Below are positions 36,517-44,925 of a stretch of 64,000 nucleotides of DNA, one piece after another (within the stretch, counting starts at the first letter, position 1; each line of letters opens with the position of its first letter). The stretch covers positions 1,116,001 through 1,180,000 of the forward strand of contig OZ219862.1 of the NCBI GenBank assembly GCA_964291445.2. Direction: 5' to 3'. Under the pieces are notes generated by a model. It made no database searches and had not been told where the DNA came from. It saw only the letters and a program-made list of their open reading frames with translations. A program made the translations under genes and the position numbers. This stretch comes from JAPOXR01 sp964291445. Its GTDB lineage: Bacteria; Pseudomonadota; Alphaproteobacteria; Rhodobacterales; Rhodobacteraceae.

Positions 36517-37140
36517 TCAGTCATGGTCCACCAGACCGGCGCCGGCGCCCGATTCACGCGACCGCCTGGTGGCAGGAACCAGCGTTTTCGACGCCAATTC
36601 CTGTACGCATCTCCAGACCTCGCCGTCCAGGAAGGCACCGTCCACCGATCGTTCCGGCCATGGCGATGACGATTCCGGGCAGGTTCTCTCGACCAGCACG
36701 TCGCCCGGGCGGCCATCCATGCCGGCCGGGACCAGGCACATGGACGGGCCCGTTGCTGCCAGCATGCCCGCCTGCAGGTAGCTGAACCCGCCGCCCTGGA
36801 TGCGGGCGGCCCCGCCGCCGTAGCATATCAGCGCATACGGGGCCTCGCAGCGCCGGAACAGGGCCTGGCTGCAAGCCCCGGCCACCAGGAAATCAAGCGC
36901 CGACAACACCGTTGCCGGATTGGCTCGCTCCACCACCATGCGATCGGCTTTGCGGGACACCAGCGGCTCCTCGCCGGTCTGCCGAGCCAGGTCAAGCACC
37001 TGCACCGCGGCCCGTGGCAGGAATTGCGCGGCCCAGACCGCGGCCCGACCGGTCTCCAGCGCCACGGCAGGTGACCAGCCCAACGCCACTGCCGCCTTGG
37101 CTGCCGTGACCTCGATCTCGTTGAGCGACAGCCGTATCAT
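36517..37140 (-). CDS. DUF3726 family protein
   Basis: 207 aa. The N-terminus MIRLSLNEIEVTAAKAAVALG and the following alanine-rich helical segment match what I know of DUF3726, a family of unknown function. No catalytic motif or transmembrane helix is obvious. A glycine-rich stretch (CYGGGAARIQGGGFSYLQAG) occurs near residue 110. Its ATG overlaps the stop of the 562-aa upstream gene by four bases (ATGA), and that gene is similarly coupled to the M19 gene. The three therefore very likely work together. Function unknown. Confidence 0.75.
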   Translation of the reverse strand: MIRLSLNEIEVTAAKAAVALGWSPAVALETGRAAVWAAQFLPRAAVQVLDLARQTGEEPLVSRKADRMVVERANPATVLSALDFLVAGACSQALFRRCEAPYALICYGGGAARIQGGGFSYLQAGMLAATGPSMCLVPAGMDGRPGDVLVERTCPESSSPWPERSVDGAFLDGEVWRCVQELASKTLVPATRRSRESGAGAGLVDHD

Positions 37141-38825
37141 CCGCCGCCCAACACCGGAAAGGCCCAGTCATCGGCCGCAGCGTCACCGATGGTGTCGAAG
37201 AGCGGCGCACCCTGATACATGGTGATCCGGGTCCAGAGATCCGATTTCGGATCAAATTTCGTGGCGCCGAAGAATGCCAGCTTGCTGCGCAACAGGTCGA
37301 TCGGCCGCATCTCCTCGCCGAGCAAATTGTCCCTGATCTCGGCATAAGGGCTGCGCTCTGCGTTCTGGACCCGGCAGGCAGCGCCGCGCAATTCCGGCCT
37401 CATCAGCAAGAGCTTGGCCACCAGGCTGTCGGGGCCGACCTGGCCGACGGCACGGCGCAGATGCTGGAACTGCCTGGCAATGTCGAGCGGCAATTCCCGC
37501 TCCGAGCCCGGTTCCTGGTACCTGTCGCCCAGCCTTGGCTCAAGCTTCTCTTCCGACACGTACCAGAATCTCCGGTCGGCCCTGGAGTCATCGAAATCAA
37601 ATGCCTCGGCCCAACGGCAATTCCTGTCCAGCGCCTCACCCAGTTCGCCAACCGTCATGGCCGGATCGAGTGTGAATTCCCGGTCGCTCGACATGGTCTC
37701 GCCCAGCCAGTCCACCCGGTCTCCATGCGGCTCGATCACTGCCGACACCATGAGTTCCTGGCATTCCAGCGAATATTGGCCGGCCTTCCGCATGACCGCA
37801 TCCCAGGGGAACTCGCTGCCGAGTGCATCGGCAATTCCACCCTCTGCCAACTCCCGGAGCTCGCTCTCGAGGCACCGATTGCGGTCCGCCTGCTGCCGGT
37901 CACCGACTTCCAGCTCGGCGACATGCTCATGCGCCCGACGGATCAGCGCCAGGAACCGGTCGACCGCGTCGTTGTCCGGCACCGGCAACGACCTGACCCG
38001 TGCAAGGGCGGTCTCCCGTGCCTTCATCCAGTTGTCGATCAGGGTCGGGTGGGTGATCAGGAATGGCGCCATGCCCAGCCCGGTCGCATTGCCGATGCCG
38101 AGCGAGCGCCGTCCCTCCAAGGTCAACCTCTGCCAGCCCTCGGGATTCCTGGCGGCGGCAATATGCTCGACCAGGTCATGGGAATATCCCCGGATCAGCC
38201 AGACGGTCAGCAATTCGGCCTGGAACGGGGCGGCCAGCGCCGGTCGGCCGGCGATGCGGTCCCGGTCGGCCAGGCCAAACTTGCCATTGCCATAGACGGC
38301 AGTGGTCCGCATCAGGTAACCGACCCGCCTCGTCATCGCCGCATCCGGCTGCGTGCCGGCGGCAAGTCGGCCAACGACATGCTCGAACATCCGCATGCTC
38401 TTGTTGGCGCGGCTGATCACCAGCTCCGTCGGGCCGAAGCGTCCGGCCTCCTGACGGGAGACATTTGCCTCCAGCCTTGCCAAATCATCGCCATCGACGG
38501 CACCGTCACAGAGCACGAAGGTCGCATCCCAGGCCTCGGCAATGACCCGATCCGTGCGCCGGCTGTTTGCAAGCGGCGAGGAAAACGCACAGAAGCTGTA
38601 TCGGTTGCCATCCATCTCCAGGGTGTAGACGGCCCGGCCGAACCCCTCCGGGTTCAACTCCCAGACCTCGCGGGCGACCGACACCCGGCAGAGGTGCAAT
38701 CGCCGGACCAGCTGGCGCATGAAACTCAGCCTGGTCGGATGGGACGCGCCCATCCGGTCAAGCCGCATCACGGCTTCGGGCGGCCGTATCCTGATTCTCG
38801 GCGGCGTGTCATCCGGCCTGTTCAC
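37137..38825 (-). CDS. conserved hypothetical protein, 562 aa
   Basis: I do not recognise the family. The protein is soluble, without signal peptide or membrane helices, and rich in Arg/Asp/Glu. Distinct segments are YSFCAFSSPLANSRRTDRVI near residue 70, LGIGNATGLGMAPFLITHP near residue 240, and an acidic C-terminal half rich in Arg and Trp. The start is set at GTG 38825, which shares a GTGA with the M19 stop codon. The frame stays open for 330 bp upstream antisense-free of stops, but that part is an out-of-frame shadow of the M19 gene. Its stop overlaps the DUF3726 start. The coupling suggests an enzyme or scaffold acting with both neighbours. Confidence 0.7.
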   Translation of the reverse strand: MNRPDDTPPRIRIRPPEAVMRLDRMGASHPTRLSFMRQLVRRLHLCRVSVAREVWELNPEGFGRAVYTLEMDGNRYSFCAFSSPLANSRRTDRVIAEAWDATFVLCDGAVDGDDLARLEANVSRQEAGRFGPTELVISRANKSMRMFEHVVGRLAAGTQPDAAMTRRVGYLMRTTAVYGNGKFGLADRDRIAGRPALAAPFQAELLTVWLIRGYSHDLVEHIAAARNPEGWQRLTLEGRRSLGIGNATGLGMAPFLITHPTLIDNWMKARETALARVRSLPVPDNDAVDRFLALIRRAHEHVAELEVGDRQQADRNRCLESELRELAEGGIADALGSEFPWDAVMRKAGQYSLECQELMVSAVIEPHGDRVDWLGETMSSDREFTLDPAMTVGELGEALDRNCRWAEAFDFDDSRADRRFWYVSEEKLEPRLGDRYQEPGSERELPLDIARQFQHLRRAVGQVGPDSLVAKLLLMRPELRGAACRVQNAERSPYAEIRDNLLGEEMRPIDLLRSKLAFFGATKFDPKSDLWTRITMYQGAPLFDTIGDAAADDWAFPVLGGG

Positions 38826-39862
38826 ACCGCACCAGCCGATGGCCGACAGGCGGCAGCAATAAAACGCAGCCAGTTGCCGCCCATGATGGCATCGATCTCG
38901 GGGGCGTTGAAACCGGCAGAACCAAGCCCGGTCCGGATGCGGTGGAAATCCCGGTTGTCCCGGAACCATTCGGGTTGCGGAGGAAAGCCCTCCGCGTCGC
39001 CGTTGCTGACCGTTGGCCTCATCCAGCGGCCGCGGCGCATCCAGCCCAACTGCGAGGGCGGCCGTCCCTGGCACAGATCCGAGCCGATGCCGAGACAGTC
39101 GACACCGTGTGTGTCGGCAGTCCTGGCCACCATTCGGCAGAATTCCCCGACACTGCACCCCGAACCGCCCTTGAGATGCAGCGGGTAGATCGAAAATCCG
39201 AGCATGCCGCCGGTCTGGGCCAGGGCGGATATCACCGCCTCCGACTTGTTGCGTTTCGTGGCGTGCCAGCTTTCGGGATTGGCATGGGTCACTGCAACCG
39301 GCCGCCGGGACCGCTCGATCGCCTCCAGGGTCGATCGCTCTCCCGAATGGCTCATGTCAATGACCATTCCCAGGCGATTCATCTCGGCAATCACCTCGCG
39401 GCCCATCCTGGTGATGCCGGTGTCGTCCGTTTCCTGGCAGCCGGATGCCAGCAGCGACTGGTTGTTATAGGTCAGCTGCATGAAGCGGATGCCGAGCTGG
39501 AAACATGTGCCAACCAGCCCGAGATCATCGCCGATCGGCGACGGGTTCTGGAAACCCATGAACACCGCGGTCCGCCCCGATTGCCTGGCAGCAATGATGT
39601 CGGCCGAGGCCCGACCGGGCATGACCAGGTCGGCATTGGCCTCGAACAGACGACTCCATTCCTGGATTCCCGCCGCCGCGTCGGTGAAGCTGCCATGGTA
39701 GGCGACCGTGGCGTGGATCGCGTCAACCCCGCCCTCACGCATTTGCAAGAAGACCTGCCGCGACCATTGGCAATACTGCAGGCAATCGATCAGAACCGGC
39801 TCGCCAGCCGCCGGGCCGGCGAGCGGATTTTCGTCACCCCGGTCAGATCCATTTCCAGCCAT
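38822..39862 (-). CDS. M19 (membrane dipeptidase) family protein, atypical metal site
   Basis: 346 aa from ATG 39862. A renal-dipeptidase-type TIM barrel is supported by VIDMSHSGERSTLEAI, RPVAVTHANPES and GIGSDLCQG, carrying the two C-terminal histidines and Asp of the M19 zinc site. The N-terminal HxD that normally follows the Asp-Gly is replaced (LIDCLQYCQWSR), and the bridging Glu position reads GFQNPSPIG. Ordinary binuclear dipeptidase chemistry is thus doubtful; a mononuclear or different hydrolase is possible. I recall similar Cys-Leu-Gln variants in other proteobacteria, but not a function. First gene of a three-gene coupled operon with a 562-aa unknown and DUF3726. An in-frame start at 39976 exists but adds a non-homologous leader. 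Confidence 0.82.
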   Translation of the reverse strand: MAGNGSDRGDENPLAGPAAGEPVLIDCLQYCQWSRQVFLQMREGGVDAIHATVAYHGSFTDAAAGIQEWSRLFEANADLVMPGRASADIIAARQSGRTAVFMGFQNPSPIGDDLGLVGTCFQLGIRFMQLTYNNQSLLASGCQETDDTGITRMGREVIAEMNRLGMVIDMSHSGERSTLEAIERSRRPVAVTHANPESWHATKRNKSEAVISALAQTGGMLGFSIYPLHLKGGSGCSVGEFCRMVARTADTHGVDCLGIGSDLCQGRPPSQLGWMRRGRWMRPTVSNGDAEGFPPQPEWFRDNRDFHRIRTGLGSAGFNAPEIDAIMGGNWLRFIAAACRPSAGAV

Positions 39863-40225
39863 GCAGCGACTTCCCGGCAATTCACGATCCGAAGACAGGC
39901 ATAGTGTATCTGTCGCTGCACCGCCAGCCTGCTGACCCGCTCGACCTCGCATCCCGGCGGGCGGTCGCACGAGCAAATGACTTCATCAGTAGCTTGTCGG
40001 GGCATCGCCCTGGATGTCGGCAAGCTGCAGCGACTTTCCTCCGGACAGGGAGTTGCCTGGAAGAAAACCTGCCCGGCTCGTGACTGTTCCGTCGGAGAAA
40101 TGTTGCCGGATTCTGCATGGCCCCCCGCCTGTGCCCAATAGAGTGACGTCAATAACCGGATTCTTGGTCGATTCCATTCTCGCGGTGATCCGACGTGCGG
40201 AATTTTCGCGGATTGCCGCGGCAGG
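39863..40225. other. intergenic gap without a recognised gene
   Basis: 363 bp between the VOC gene and the M19 operon, both on the minus strand, so the M19 promoter should lie here. No convincing -35/-10 pair was found. A 63-codon minus-strand frame from 40177 begins with VIDVTLLGTGGGP, reminiscent of the first strand of metallo-beta-lactamase proteins, but nothing after it fits. It may be debris of a lost gene. Confidence 0.4.
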
Positions 40226-40648
40226 TCAGCATGGCGAAAAAACTCTGTCGCGGTTCAGAACCGCATTGAACTCCAATACGTTCCCGGCCGGATCGCGCAG
40301 CATCATGATCCAGTTTTCATTCTCGGTGCCGCCGTCCCGCAGCGTTGGCGGGATCATGAATTCCTGCCCGCGCGCCTGCAGTCGGTCGGCAAGTGCCTGA
40401 AAGTCGGACCGTGGCAAGATTGCCCCGAAATGCCGCATGTCCGGGTCGTCGTCGTGGACCGGCTCGTTCACAGAACGGCTGCGATCGACGTAAGCCGTTG
40501 CCTTGTGGCCAAAGAAATCCAGGATGATCCAGTCCTCGGAGCTTATCCCGGGCACGCAGCCTAGCGCATCGGTATAGAATGCCCTTGCCGCAGCCAGGTC
40601 GGTGACCGTGAACGCGAGATGGAAGATTGAAGCAGGCCGGCTGGACAT
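40226..40648 (-). CDS. VOC (glyoxalase/dioxygenase fold) family protein
   Basis: 140 aa, one VOC domain built of two beta-alpha-beta-beta-beta units. IFHLAFTVTDLAAARAFYTD starts the first unit and supplies the His ligand position. MRHFGAILPRSDFQALADRL starts the second, and DPAGNVLEFNAV ends it with the Glu ligand. It probably binds a divalent metal. It resembles small lactoylglutathione-lyase-like or extradiol-type proteins; the substrate is unknown. It follows the epimerase gene on the same strand by 29 bp, so the two may be co-transcribed with the SDR upstream. Confidence 0.88.
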   Translation of the reverse strand: MSSRPASIFHLAFTVTDLAAARAFYTDALGCVPGISSEDWIILDFFGHKATAYVDRSRSVNEPVHDDDPDMRHFGAILPRSDFQALADRLQARGQEFMIPPTLRDGGTENENWIMMLRDPAGNVLEFNAVLNRDRVFSPC

Positions 40649-40677
40649 GGCTCAGGCGTCCATTTCGATAACCAGGC

Positions 40678-41709
40678 TCAAGGCGTTTCCCCGAAATCCC
40701 GGACGAACGTCGCGTAATCGGCCAGAGCCGTTGCTAGCGGACGTGGCGTCCAGCCCGTTTCGGCGGCCATCCGAGAGATGTCATAGGCGCCCCAGCGTCC
40801 GCCGATGAAGGTCGGGTCCATCACGATGTCGCACGCTGACTGGTCTGCAATTTCCCAAGTCAGGCCGGGCAGAATGTCCCGGACATTTTCCAGAAGTTCC
40901 TCAAGCGTCACTGCCTCGCCCTGCGCCACGTTGTACACGGAATGAGCGAATGCGCCGTCCTTTTCCAGAAGCGTGATCAATGCGCGTGCGACATCCTGCG
41001 AATGGATGTGGTCGCCGATTCCTGAAGGGGCATTGATGCGGACGGGTTTTCCCGCAAGCGCGTGGTGGATCGCGACGTAGGGCGGGCAATGATAGGCCCG
41101 GCTGGGCCGCCACCGGTCCATCGGGCCGTAGACACCGGACAGCCGGCACGACGCCACCTTGAAGCCGAAAGTGTGGCCATAGTGCTTGGCAGTCATCTCG
41201 CTGGCAAGTTTGGTAATGCCGTAGAATTCCGGTGGATCGACCCATCCTTCCTCCGGCATGGGCCCCGGTGGTTCGGGGCCATAATCGTTATAGACAGCGC
41301 CGGAACTGAGATTGAGAAAGCACTTGAGCCCAGCTATCTGTCGCGCCAGTTCAAGCAGGCGCACCGTACCCATGATATTCACCTCGAGAACGGTCGCAGG
41401 GGCGTCAGTCTCTGGGTTTGTGACTCTTGTGCCATCTGGCAACTCTGGCGCAAATAAAGTGACCGTTGCAGCATGGACGATGCGGTCGATGTCCTCGGTC
41501 TCGGCAATCTGGTCGAGCAATGCAGTATCCAGCACACTTCCCTGAACGTAACTCAGCCTGTCAGCAACAGACGCGAAGAACCTGTCGAGCGCGACGTCCC
41601 TGGGACCGGCATCCAGCACCACGACCCGTTCGCCGGGATGTTTCTGCAACCACAAAAGCGCGAGGCTGCTCATCACGAACCCGCCGCCGCCGGTTATGAG
41701 AAGTGTCAT
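40678..41709 (-). CDS. NAD-dependent epimerase/dehydratase
   Basis: 343 aa, extended SDR. The N-terminal MTLLITGGGGFVMSSLALLW holds the glycine-rich NAD loop. LNLSSGAVYND is the Ser region and EFYGITKLASEMTA contains the YxxxK catalytic pair. GVYGPMDRWRP follows. ATG 41709 is chosen; an upstream in-frame start at 41754 would run into the preceding SDR gene. The resemblance is to nucleotide-sugar or uronate dehydrogenase-like epimerases, but the substrate cannot be fixed. It lies 22 bp after an SDR dehydrogenase in a probable SDR-epimerase-VOC operon. Confidence 0.88.
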   Translation of the reverse strand: MTLLITGGGGFVMSSLALLWLQKHPGERVVVLDAGPRDVALDRFFASVADRLSYVQGSVLDTALLDQIAETEDIDRIVHAATVTLFAPELPDGTRVTNPETDAPATVLEVNIMGTVRLLELARQIAGLKCFLNLSSGAVYNDYGPEPPGPMPEEGWVDPPEFYGITKLASEMTAKHYGHTFGFKVASCRLSGVYGPMDRWRPSRAYHCPPYVAIHHALAGKPVRINAPSGIGDHIHSQDVARALITLLEKDGAFAHSVYNVAQGEAVTLEELLENVRDILPGLTWEIADQSACDIVMDPTFIGGRWGAYDISRMAAETGWTPRPLATALADYATFVRDFGETP

Positions 41710-41731
41710 GACACGTCCTTTCGCAAAGCCG

Positions 41732-42505
41732 TCAGCTTGCGGACCATCCACCATCCACCATCAGGTTTACACCGGAAATGAAACTGCAGTCGTCGCTTGC
41801 CAGGAACAGCGCCGCCTTCGCCACGTCGTCGGGACGCCCGAGGCGCGGGTATGGGGTGCGCTGGCGCGCCTCCTCCAACCCTTTGGGTTCGGTCGAGACA
41901 CCGGGTTTGCCGGTGATGATGCGTCCAGGAGCAACCGCGTTGCAAATGATATGATCGCGCCCGTAATCCGTTGCGATCTGCCGCGTCAGGTAGACGCTGG
42001 ATGCCTTGCCTGTTCCATAGGCGACATCGTTGGGCGCCCCGATCATGCCGTGCTGAGAGGTGATGTTGATGATGCGCCCCCGGGCTTCGCCGCGCACCGG
42101 TTGGCCTAGCATCTGCTGAACCGCGCGCTTGCAGCACATGAAGTAGCCGTCGGAATTCACTGCCATCACTTCGCGCCATTGGTCGTTTGTCGTGTCGGCG
42201 AGCCGCGTCGTGGTCCAATGCGCGGCGTTGTTCACCAAGATATCAAGGCATCCCCATTCCTCGACCACGCGCGTGACCATCGCATCGATGTCTTCCCATT
42301 TCGATATGTCGCAATGCATGGCAATTGCACGCCCGCCCGCATTTCGGATCATGGTCTCTGTCGGGTCGCCGCCTTCCTTTGGCGTCTCGCGGATATCGGC
42401 GACGAGCACGCTGGCGCCTTGGTTTGCGAACAAAAGAGCGATCTCGCGCCCGATGCCAGAGGCGGCACCGGTCACAATTGCAGTGCGACCTTCAAGGCGT
42501 TTCAA
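41732..42505 (-). CDS. SDR family oxidoreductase
   Basis: 257 aa, classical SDR. The NAD(P) loop TGAASGIGRE is at residues 12-21. The NNAAHW segment, Ser in INITSQHG, and the YGTGK catalytic pair are all present. The end ISGVNLMVDGGWSAS is standard. It is likely an alcohol/3-oxoacyl-type dehydrogenase of small-molecule catabolism. It heads the SDR-epimerase-VOC group and is preceded by a decayed GlxA-type regulator on the same strand. Substrate unknown. Confidence 0.9.
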   Translation of the reverse strand: MKRLEGRTAIVTGAASGIGREIALLFANQGASVLVADIRETPKEGGDPTETMIRNAGGRAIAMHCDISKWEDIDAMVTRVVEEWGCLDILVNNAAHWTTTRLADTTNDQWREVMAVNSDGYFMCCKRAVQQMLGQPVRGEARGRIINITSQHGMIGAPNDVAYGTGKASSVYLTRQIATDYGRDHIICNAVAPGRIITGKPGVSTEPKGLEEARQRTPYPRLGRPDDVAKAALFLASDDCSFISGVNLMVDGGWSAS

Positions 42506-42619
42506 ATTCCCGCTCCCGATTCTTGTGCAATTTCATCTGCCTTGTCTGTTTGTAGCCCAGAAATGCCTGATCGACGATGGTGTGTGCCCGATGTGTCGGA
42601 TATTTGACCGAATTCGACT

Positions 42620-43634
42620 GGCCCTACCGACTTGCGTGCTGCCGAATACCGGGCAACTCTTCGTATGCGTCGCTGTATCGCCGGCTAAAATGTTAGGCAT
42701 TTCGAAAACCGCAGCGAAGTGCAACCTCGACAATCGGAAGATCTGTTTTCGCCAGAAAGCAGTGCGCCGTGTCCAAGCGGATGCGCGTGCAATATTGCGT
42801 TGGTGAGACGGCAAAGAGCCGTGAGAACAATCGCTCCAGGTGGCGAACACTTGCGCCGGCGCGCTTGCCGATCTCGGTAGCGGAGATCGGTGTTGCAATC
42901 TTGGCCTCCATCAATTCCACAGCGCGGGTCAGTTGCCGATTGACCACACCGGTTCGGGCCACAAGCGATCCGCGAGCGGGTTCGCCGTCACCACGTTTTG
43001 ACGGATAAATCAGCGCGTCCGCCACATTGAAGGCAAGCTGGCTGCTGCCAAACCGTTCAATCAGATGTAGCATCATGTCCAGGGTGGGTATGCCGCCAGC
43101 GCAGGTGATCAACCGCCCGTCCACGCAAATGATATTTCCCGTCACAATGGCACGGTGGAAGTTCTCCTGCATCGCTTGGGCGCTGGCCCGGTGTACGGCG
43201 CAGCGGCGATCGTCGAGCAATTCGGCATGCGCCAAGAGCATCGAGCCGCCGGAGATCCCGCCCACGATTGCACCGCCGCGACAAATTCGTCGAAGCCATC
43301 ATCGCAGCACCTGCGGCTCACTGAAGCGAAGGCTGGCGTCCCCCAAACAGACCGGCGGCACGTCGAGCGAGGGGCTTTGATCGATGCGGACTGTGTTCAC
43401 GGCAGGAAAGTTGCAGCTGGATATCACTGGATCGTCGTCGGATGTCAGCGAAACATGCGTGAACCACTGTCTCCCGGCAATGCCATTTGCGACCCTTGGC
43501 GAGTCCAGCACCAGAGAAACCGGGGCAAGAGGGAATTGCCGTGTCAGGCAGACCCCCAACTGCACCGGACCGCGATTGTCGTGAGGCTGAACGGTATGGG
43601 AATTCCCGACCGAGTGCGTGGTTGCCGCGTGCAT
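42620..43634 (-). pseudogene. GlxA-type AraC family regulator, two in-frame stops
   Basis: Conceptual reading from ATG 43634 gives a DJ-1/PfpI-like N-terminal domain (PVQLGVCLTRQFPLAPVSLV). A TGA stop at 43299-43301 follows. The same frame then continues with WLRRICRGGAIVGGISGGSM, the family nucleophile-elbow region. A C-terminal AraC helix-turn-helix domain follows (ISATEIGKRAGASVRHLERL), ending at VALRCGFRNA with a TAA at 42693-42695. Beyond it, HFSRRYSDAYEELPG completes the second AraC helix in the same frame. Both stops are single-codon nonsense events, not frameshifts, so the regulator is inactivated. It probably once controlled the neighbouring deacetylase or SDR genes. Confidence 0.82.
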
Positions 43635-43849
43635 TGGGTCAGGTGATCCCCGGAGAAGGCCGCCGGCGCATTGCGGACGGCGCTGCGGTGCCGACCATCG
43701 CTGAATGGTTCGCCGACGCAACCGCGGCCCCGGGTACGGGCAGATTATTTCTGGCGCACAGAACAGTAGTCGAGTGTTTGGCCCTGATCATATGCTCCGA
43801 ATGCGAAAAATTGTCGTATTCGGAACAGTGCATATCGGTCAGGGATTTG

Positions 43850-44773
43850 TCAACGATGCCAAGTTGGGGCCGGATGGCGCGCGATCCAGTGGCGCGCAAT
43901 CTCTTCGCGAGTGGGAATCCAGACCTTGTCATGCGTCAGGACATAATCAAGGAACCGCTCCAACGCAGCGATGCGCCCTGGCCGGCCAACGATCCGGGGA
44001 TGCAGGCTCACGGTCATCATCCGGGGATGTGCCTCGCCCTCGCGATACAGTACGTCGAAACTGTCACGCAAATAGGCCTCATAGTGGCCGCCATACGCGA
44101 ATCCGTTCGCGTGGACGAATTTTGAATCGTTGGTATCGAACTGATGCGGGATCACGAGGTGATTGCGGCCTGATACCCGCTCCCAATAAGGCAGATCGTC
44201 GGAAAGTGAATCACTGTCGTAGAGAAATCCGCCTTCTTCGACGACCAGCCGACGTGTATTCATGCTTGGCCGCCCCGTGCACCAACCAAGCGGCCGTTTC
44301 CCACAGATCCGGGTGATGGATTCGATGGCGAGACCCATGTGGTCCCGCTCGACCTGCTCGGGCACGGCGGCATAATCGATCCACTTGTGGCCATGCGCAA
44401 TGATTTCATAGCCTGCCGCAACTGCGGCCTCGGCGGCAGCCGGGTTTCGTTCGATTGCCATACCCACGGCATAGACGGTCGCGGCAAGTTCGCGTTCTTG
44501 CAAAGCCCGCAAGACGCGCCAGTATCCTGCCCGGCTGCCAAACTCGTACATCGATTCTATGTTTGGCTCGCGTCCGCCCACCACGGGCGACAGGCCCGCC
44601 ACCTCGGACAGGATCGATTCCGATTGCCCATCTCCGTGCAGGATGCTGTTTTCGCCGCCTTCCTCGACACTGACGACCAGAGACACGCAAATCTGCGCGC
44701 CTCCCGGCCAGTTGGCCTTTGGCGGCACCGGCCCATAGCCAAAGAGGTCGCGGGGATACTCGTCTTCGGACAT
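43850..44773 (-). CDS. PuuE-like polysaccharide deacetylase family protein
   Basis: 307 aa from ATG 44773 (AAGGAG eight bases upstream). The fold is NodB/polysaccharide deacetylase. The N-terminal region (SVEEGGENSILHGDGQSES) and the later segments YEIIAHGHKWIDY and GWCTGRPSMNTRRLV match the cofactor-poor allantoinase PuuE branch rather than chitin deacetylases. PuuE hydrolyses allantoin to allantoate, so this enzyme may open a cyclic ureide or imide. A hydantoinase-like amidohydrolase, two transport systems and an oxygenase are nearby. Exact substrate unknown. It is divergent from the DppDF ATPase gene. Confidence 0.87.
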   Translation of the reverse strand: MSEDEYPRDLFGYGPVPPKANWPGGAQICVSLVVSVEEGGENSILHGDGQSESILSEVAGLSPVVGGREPNIESMYEFGSRAGYWRVLRALQERELAATVYAVGMAIERNPAAAEAAVAAGYEIIAHGHKWIDYAAVPEQVERDHMGLAIESITRICGKRPLGWCTGRPSMNTRRLVVEEGGFLYDSDSLSDDLPYWERVSGRNHLVIPHQFDTNDSKFVHANGFAYGGHYEAYLRDSFDVLYREGEAHPRMMTVSLHPRIVGRPGRIAALERFLDYVLTHDKVWIPTREEIARHWIARHPAPTWHR

Positions 44774-44925
44774 TCTGGCGGCTCCTTTGCGCGGCCCGTG
44801 TGTTGCATTCGGGCACTCTCCGCAAGACACAATACAATGCAACGTCATACCGGACCGCCGGTCAATGCTTGCAATATCCAATGTGATTCCGTCAACTAAG
44901 GCCAGCCGAGGCGATCCTGCGTCGG

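Noticed and set aside
38826..39158. 110-residue N-terminal extension of the 562-aa hypothetical protein
   Set aside because: It lies out of frame over the M19 gene and is Arg/Cys-rich nonsense; the GTG at 38825 with a GTGA overlap is a better start.
39986..40177. Possible metallo-beta-lactamase N-terminus (VTLLGTGGGP)
   Set aside because: Only the first strand fits. No HxHxDH or following strands appear in any frame, so it is not called as a gene.
42693..43301. Stop-codon reassignment or recoding in the GlxA-like gene
   Set aside because: Both TGA and TAA act as ordinary stops in neighbouring intact genes, and no recoding structure was seen.
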